Shown: in pieces, positions 60,090-64,000 of the stretch | How positions within the stretch are numbered: the stretch's first letter is position 1 | Layout: each line of letters starts with the position of its first letter | Assembly (NCBI RefSeq): GCF_002086735.1 | Contig: NZ_MVIJ01000005.1 | Coordinates: 62,001-126,000, forward strand | Direction: 5' to 3' | Length of the DNA stretch: 64,000 bases | DNA from: Mycobacterium scrofulaceum | GTDB taxonomy: Bacteria > Actinomycetota > Actinomycetes > Mycobacteriales > Mycobacteriaceae | The notes under the pieces: generated by a model | Database searches by the model: none | What the model saw: the letters and a program-made list of their open reading frames with translations, nothing else | Told to the model about the DNA's origin: nothing | Program-made: the position numbers and the translations under genes

Positions 60090-60992
60090 ATGGACGCTGA
60101 ACTCAAAAGCTGGCTGGACTCCGGGGAGTACTTCGACTACCTCGGCTTCGACATCTTCTACCGCGTCGAGGGCAGCGGGCCCCCGCTGCTGCTGATCCAC
60201 GGTTATCCGTTCAATTCCTTTGACTGGGCCCCCATCTGGCCCACGCTGACGCAGCGGTTCACCGTCATCGCGCCGGACATGATGGGCATGGGCTTCTCCG
60301 CGAAACCCGTGGCGTACCACTATTCGGTGGGAGACCACGCCGACATGCACGAGGCTTTGCTCGCGCACCTCAACATCGGCAACGCGCACATCATGGCCCA
60401 CGACATCGGCGATTCGGTGGGCCAGGAGATGTTGGCGCGGCACGAGTTCGGCCAGCAAAGCTACGGCGCGTTGCGCACCGACTCGGTCACCTGGCTCAAC
60501 GGCGGAATGTTCATCGAGGCGTACCGGCCCCGCGCTGCGCAGAAGCTGATGTCCGGCACCCCGCTGGGCGACGTCTTCAGCCGCGTGCAGAACAGCCCGG
60601 TGTCCCGGCGGCTGCTGGAGCCGACGGTGCGCGAGATGTTCGGCCCCAATACCAAGCCGACCCGGCACATGATGGACGTCTTCAACCAGATCCTGGACTA
60701 CAACGACGGCCGCCCGGTGCTGCACAAGGTGGGCCGGTTCATCAACGATCGCTACATCAACCGCAACCGGTGGGTGCGCGCCATGCGGCAGACGGCGGTC
60801 CCGATGCGGTTGATCGATGGTCCGGTGGACCCCAACTCCGGGGCGCACATGGCGCGCCGCTACGCCGAGGTGATTCCCGAACCCGACGTGGTGATGCTCG
60901 CCGACGACATCGGACACTGGCCACAAATCGAGGCGCCCGAGGCGGTGCTGACGCACTTCCTCGCCCACATCGACCGCGTCGACGCCCGCTGA
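60090..60992 (+). CDS. Alpha/beta hydrolase with aspartate nucleophile (epoxide hydrolase/haloalkane dehalogenase-like)
   Basis: 300 aa from ATG 60090 (AAGGA 11 bases upstream); ATGs at 60078 and 60081 are alternatives. Oxyanion motif LLLIHGYPFNSFDW, nucleophile elbow AHDIGDSVG where aspartate replaces the usual serine, and late histidine ADDIGHWPQIEAPE. The Asp nucleophile places it with epoxide hydrolases and dehalogenases. Substrate unknown. 59834-60089 upstream holds no gene. Confidence 0.86.
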   Translation: MDAELKSWLDSGEYFDYLGFDIFYRVEGSGPPLLLIHGYPFNSFDWAPIWPTLTQRFTVIAPDMMGMGFSAKPVAYHYSVGDHADMHEALLAHLNIGNAHIMAHDIGDSVGQEMLARHEFGQQSYGALRTDSVTWLNGGMFIEAYRPRAAQKLMSGTPLGDVFSRVQNSPVSRRLLEPTVREMFGPNTKPTRHMMDVFNQILDYNDGRPVLHKVGRFINDRYINRNRWVRAMRQTAVPMRLIDGPVDPNSGAHMARRYAEVIPEPDVVMLADDIGHWPQIEAPEAVLTHFLAHIDRVDAR

Positions 60993-61016
60993 ACGCGTCG
61001 CCTGCGAAGCGGCGGG

Positions 61017-61169
61017 CTAGCCGTGGTGCGGCGGCTGCTCGTCGCGGAGCCGGCCCTCGTCCGACGCCGCGCGCATCTGCTCCTCGTCGCCGAACCGCTC
61101 CAAGTCCTCGGGCGTGATGCGCGGCGGTTTCGGCGCGGCCCGCGGCGGAGGTGTGGGTTCGGTGGGCAC
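61017..61169 (-). CDS. Small 50-aa hypothetical protein
   Basis: GTG 61169 gives a Pro-rich start (PTEPTPPPRAAPKPP) and an acidic helix (ITPEDLERFGDEEQMRAASDEG) ending QPPHHG. Begins 14 bases after the DUF2510 gene on the same strand. Composition looks protein-like and not a shadow frame, but no family is recognised. Confidence 0.5.
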   Translation of the reverse strand: MPTEPTPPPRAAPKPPRITPEDLERFGDEEQMRAASDEGRLRDEQPPHHG

Positions 61170-61183
61170 CAGGCGATTATGGC

Positions 61184-61864
61184 TCACGGCTGAAAGGCCG
61201 GAAGCACGGTGCCGGAATCGCGAATCTCCCAGATGCTGCCCGGTTTGATGCCGTCGAAGTTGATCTTGTCCAGCGTCGCCCGCGAATACGTGAGGTCGAT
61301 GGCGACGTGCGTCGCGGTGTTGCCGTACGGGTCCGTCATCGGAAAGGTGCCCTGGACGTTCACCGCGGCGGCGTCGGGATAGGTCGCCCGCGCATACCTG
61401 AGGATGTCGATGGTGTCCGTCCGGGCGCCGTCCTTGATCATCTGCTCGGTGTAGTTGTCGCGAATCGCGAATCGGGCGTCGACCACCTCGCCGTTCGGGC
61501 CCGCAGTGGTGGTGAAGCTGACTCCGTCCGGCTTCTTGGGACCGGCCGGTGTCGCGGGCGCCGCCTCGACCGGCGGTGCGGGTGCCGCCGTGGCCGAACT
61601 GCCCGGCGCCGGCGAGACCTCCTTCCTCTGGTCGAAAACCCAGCTCTTGCCGACGATGACGAGGAGGGCGAGGGCGCCCAGCGCCGCCAGGGCGAGGGCG
61701 GCCTTTCCGGACGGGCGCTCCTTCGGCGGGTCGGTGGAGAACGCCCACTCGGTGGTCCAGTTGGTGCCGTCGAAATACCGTTGCAGGCCGTGGCCCACCC
61801 CCGCGGGGTCGGGATACCAGCCCGGCGCCGATTTGGGCGGGGGCGGCGCCTGTTCAGATGGCAT
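61184..61864 (-). CDS. DUF2510 membrane protein
   Basis: 226 aa. N-terminal DUF2510 motif PGWYPDPAGVGHGLQRYFDG followed by TNWT, then one membrane helix (AALALAALGALALLVIVGK), a Pro/Ala-rich linker and an extracytoplasmic domain of ~115 residues (FTTTAGPNGEVVDARFAI, VNVQGTFPMTDPYGN). DUF2510 is common in actinobacterial surface proteins; function unknown. Confidence 0.82.
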   Translation of the reverse strand: MPSEQAPPPPKSAPGWYPDPAGVGHGLQRYFDGTNWTTEWAFSTDPPKERPSGKAALALAALGALALLVIVGKSWVFDQRKEVSPAPGSSATAAPAPPVEAAPATPAGPKKPDGVSFTTTAGPNGEVVDARFAIRDNYTEQMIKDGARTDTIDILRYARATYPDAAAVNVQGTFPMTDPYGNTATHVAIDLTYSRATLDKINFDGIKPGSIWEIRDSGTVLPAFQP

Positions 61865-62068
61865 CTGCCCATTTTCGTCGTGACGGAGACATCTCGGCTA
61901 CCCGCCGCGTCGTTCGCGTTGCCATCGCGCCCTCCTTCGTCGACCACCGACTACCCGCTTCGACGCATCCGAAGACCCCCGCCCGTCGACGTGAACTCGA
62001 GGTGGCCCCGGCGTGACGGTTCGGCGTGACGTCCGGCGTTCGGCGCGCCGGTGGGCGCGGTGCACGCT

Positions 62069-62380
62069 ATGAATCTAGGAGTGAGCAACCACCAGGTGAA
62101 CCTGACCCAGCAGGAAAGCTCGTTGATCGGCGAGAGCCATCCCGAGGCCCTCACGCGCATGGACGAGAAGTCGCTGAAGGAATTGCAGGCCCGGCTGCGG
62201 CAAGCGCGCGAGAAGAACTTCAGCCTCTTGCGGCGTCAGGGCGCGGCCCGGGTGGAGGCCGAGGGTGCCCGCGGTTCGGCCCAGCCGGCCAACGAGAAGC
62301 GCGGCGAAAAGGTGGAAATCTTCGACCAGGCGCTGGCCCGGGTGAGCGAGCGCCTCGGGGCCGTCGCCGGCACCGAGTAG
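62069..62380 (+). CDS. Coiled-coil hypothetical protein
   Basis: 103 aa from ATG 62069; GTG 62081 is an alternative. Central charged helix (LTRMDEKSLKELQARLRQAREKNFSLLRRQ, in two parts) and C-terminal VEIFDQALARVSERLG suggest a soluble coiled coil. No family recognised. Stands alone between two minus-strand membrane proteins. Confidence 0.65.
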   Translation: MNLGVSNHQVNLTQQESSLIGESHPEALTRMDEKSLKELQARLRQAREKNFSLLRRQGAARVEAEGARGSAQPANEKRGEKVEIFDQALARVSERLGAVAGTE

Positions 62381-62412
62381 CGGGTTGCTGCCCGGTAACC
62401 AGACCCTCTGCG

Positions 62413-62847
62413 CTACCGCGCCTTTCGCGGATCGGCGAGCGAGTTCCGCAGCCCGCCGTCCAGGCGGATCTGCACCGCCGCCACCGCCACCATCACCGCC
62501 GCGGTCACCAGGTGCACGACCGCGTCGGTGACGTTGTGGGGGAAGCTGAAGACGAAGGCGACCTGATGCGAGAAAAAGGCCCAAATGCCGGGCAGCGCAC
62601 CGGCTATCGCGGCGATCAGCAGGTACAGCACGGCCCACGACTTGCGCGTCGCGCACACCAGGCCCGGGGCGAACAGCGCGAGACCGGCGACGGCGTGCCA
62701 GCCGTTGTAATCCATTCCGAAGAGTTGGACGGTCGGCGCCCCGGGCCCGATCGCGAAGCTCGGATTGACGATGAAGCCGATCACGGCCTGAACGACATGA
62801 AAAACGCAGATGATCAGCAGCCCGATCTGGGCGAAACTCCACCTCAC
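62413..62847 (-). CDS. DUF4383 membrane protein
   Basis: 144 aa from GTG 62847 with GGGGG 7 bases upstream. Four hydrophobic segments and the family pattern LFGMDYNGWHAVAGLALFAPG and FSFPHNVTDAVVHLVTA. Function unknown. Confidence 0.8.
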   Translation of the reverse strand: MRWSFAQIGLLIICVFHVVQAVIGFIVNPSFAIGPGAPTVQLFGMDYNGWHAVAGLALFAPGLVCATRKSWAVLYLLIAAIAGALPGIWAFFSHQVAFVFSFPHNVTDAVVHLVTAAVMVAVAAVQIRLDGGLRNSLADPRKAR

Positions 62848-62938
62848 ATTGCACCCCCTTGTGCGCGGCAAGATGTTCCGAATACTACGCGCGGTAGTAG
62901 ATTCCGGTCAACGGTCGCGGCGGCTGGGCGCAGAGCCG

Positions 62939-64000
62939 TCAGTTCCGACCGGGCAGCCTCATCACCGCGCGCACGACGGGCACGAGCGATTTCTGCCACA
63001 GCGTCCCCGGAATGCCAAGGGGCGGATCGAGATTGAACACGCGCGCGGTGGCGATCGTCTGCGATTCGGTGTACTTCAACAGGCCCTCGGGCCCGTGCCG
63101 ACGGCCGACGCCGGACTGGCCCATCCCGCCCATCGGCGCGCTCAGGCTGCCCCACGCGAACGCGTAGCCCTCGTTGACGTTCACGGTCCCCGATCGCAAC
63201 CGTGCGCCGATCTGCTCGCCCTCCGCGGCGGAGCCCGCGAACACGCTGGCGTTCAGCCCATACTCGGTGTCGTTGGCCTTCTCGACGGCCTCGTCCGCGT
63301 CGGCGACCGGGTAGATGGAGACGACCGGCCCGAACGTCTCGTTGGCCGCGCACTCCATCTCCGGCGTGACGTCGGCGAGCACCGTCGGCTCGTAGAACAG
63401 CGGCCCGATGTCGGGCCGCGCCTTGCCGCCGGCAATCACCTTGGCGCCCTTGGCCTTCGCGTCATCCACGTGGTCCGTCACCGTGTCCAGCTGGCCCGCG
63501 GAGATCAGGCTCCCCATGTCGACCGAGAAGTCATACGCGGTGCCCAGCTTCATGTTCCGCACCGCGGCACCGAACTTGCCGATGAAATCGTCGGCGATGT
63601 CCTTCTCGACATAGATCCGCTCGATGGAGATGCACAACTGGCCCGCGTTCGAGAAGCACGCGCGGGTGGCCGCCTTGGCGGCCTTGTCCAGGTTGGCCCC
63701 CCGGGTGACGATCATCGCGTTCTTGCCCCCGAGTTCGGCCGAGAAGCCGATCAGCCGACGGCCCGCGTGCTCCGCGAGTTGCCTGCCGGTGGCGGTCGAA
63801 CCGGTGAACATCAGATAGTCACAGTTGTCGACGATGGCGGTGCCGACCACCGAGCCGGGCCCGGGCACGATCGCATACAGCGCCCTCGGCAGGCCGGCCC
63901 GGTACAACAACTCGGCGCACGCCAGCGCGCAATACGGGGTCTGGCTGTCCGGCTTGAGCACCACCGCGTTGCCCGCCAACAGCGCAGGCACCGAATCGGA
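62939..64000 (-). CDS. gabD2: Aldehyde dehydrogenase, succinate-semialdehyde type (GabD2/Rv1731-like), 5' partial
   Basis: The frame runs off the window end, and 353 C-terminal residues are visible. NAD site motif MFTGSTATGRQLAEHAG, catalytic Glu in SAELGGKNAM and catalytic Cys in NAGQLCISIERIYV, then NETFGPVVSIYPV and YGLNASVFAG. Most like mycobacterial GabD2 (succinate semialdehyde to succinate), and its place after the Rv1719 region fits Rv1731, though the gene lies here on the minus strand. The gap 62848-62938 before it holds no gene. Confidence 0.87.
   Translation of the reverse strand, partial: SDSVPALLAGNAVVLKPDSQTPYCALACAELLYRAGLPRALYAIVPGPGSVVGTAIVDNCDYLMFTGSTATGRQLAEHAGRRLIGFSAELGGKNAMIVTRGANLDKAAKAATRACFSNAGQLCISIERIYVEKDIADDFIGKFGAAVRNMKLGTAYDFSVDMGSLISAGQLDTVTDHVDDAKAKGAKVIAGGKARPDIGPLFYEPTVLADVTPEMECAANETFGPVVSIYPVADADEAVEKANDTEYGLNASVFAGSAAEGEQIGARLRSGTVNVNEGYAFAWGSLSAPMGGMGQSGVGRRHGPEGLLKYTESQTIATARVFNLDPPLGIPGTLWQKSLVPVVRAVMRLPGRN

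Overview
The window is a very GC-rich chromosomal segment from a slow-growing Mycobacterium, most like the M. avium complex. The gene order follows M. tuberculosis Rv1662/63 to Rv1731 as I recall it (pks8/17, pks9, pks11, split ABC-F, Rv1683-1701, Rv1703c, Rv1708-1714, Rv1716, Rv1719, gabD2), with several blocks present here that I do not place at this locus in M. tuberculosis. No database was searched; homologues are named from recognised motifs, lengths and order.

1-5.8 kb: a polyketide operon with the end of a reducing PKS (ER/KR/ACP), a Pks9-like KS-AT-ACP whose KS cysteine is glutamine, a 43-codon ORF coupled at both ends, and a type III PKS (Pks11). 5.8-15.4 kb (minus strand): an intact ABC-F ATPase, a PAS-ANTAR regulator, then an accessory sugar-oxidation operon (membrane protein, gluconate-dehydrogenase-3-like protein, GMC oxidoreductase, GH15 enzyme, SDR, enolase-superfamily enzyme). 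15.6-18.3 kb: a 13E12-type HNH protein, an MspA-family porin and a small secreted protein.

18.4-48.7 kb: mostly conserved core. It holds the Rv1683 lipase/acyl-CoA synthetase fusion, a TetR plus ABC-2 exporter with two abutting operator palindromes, amtB, a DNA glycosylase, a BASS transporter, tyrS, an Rv1690-Rv1698 block (tlyA, NAD kinase, recN, SteA/SteB), pyrG, a NUDIX hydrolase, xerD, an O-methyltransferase, parA-like/scpA/scpB/rluB/cmk/der, and an SDR-cyclase-IclR operon with a clear promoter and operator.

48.8-56.75 kb: a genomic island bounded by a tRNA-Pro(GGG) gene and a perfect 46-bp copy of its 3' half. It carries a single-chain ECF transporter (S-like, two ATPases, EcfT), a metal-efflux-like cluster (FetA-type ATPase, DUF1490/PacL-like protein, and a FetB-type permease fused behind a CtpC-like N-terminal domain), rearranged remnants of a TOTE-type primase-helicase, and a DUF1778/GNAT toxin-antitoxin pair. 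No integrase was seen. The fused PacL/HMA/FetAB module is the best candidate for an undescribed system.

56.75-64 kb: conserved mycobacterial envelope and secreted proteins, an alpha/beta hydrolase, DUF2510 and DUF4383 membrane proteins, and the C-terminal part of a GabD2-like aldehyde dehydrogenase cut by the window end.
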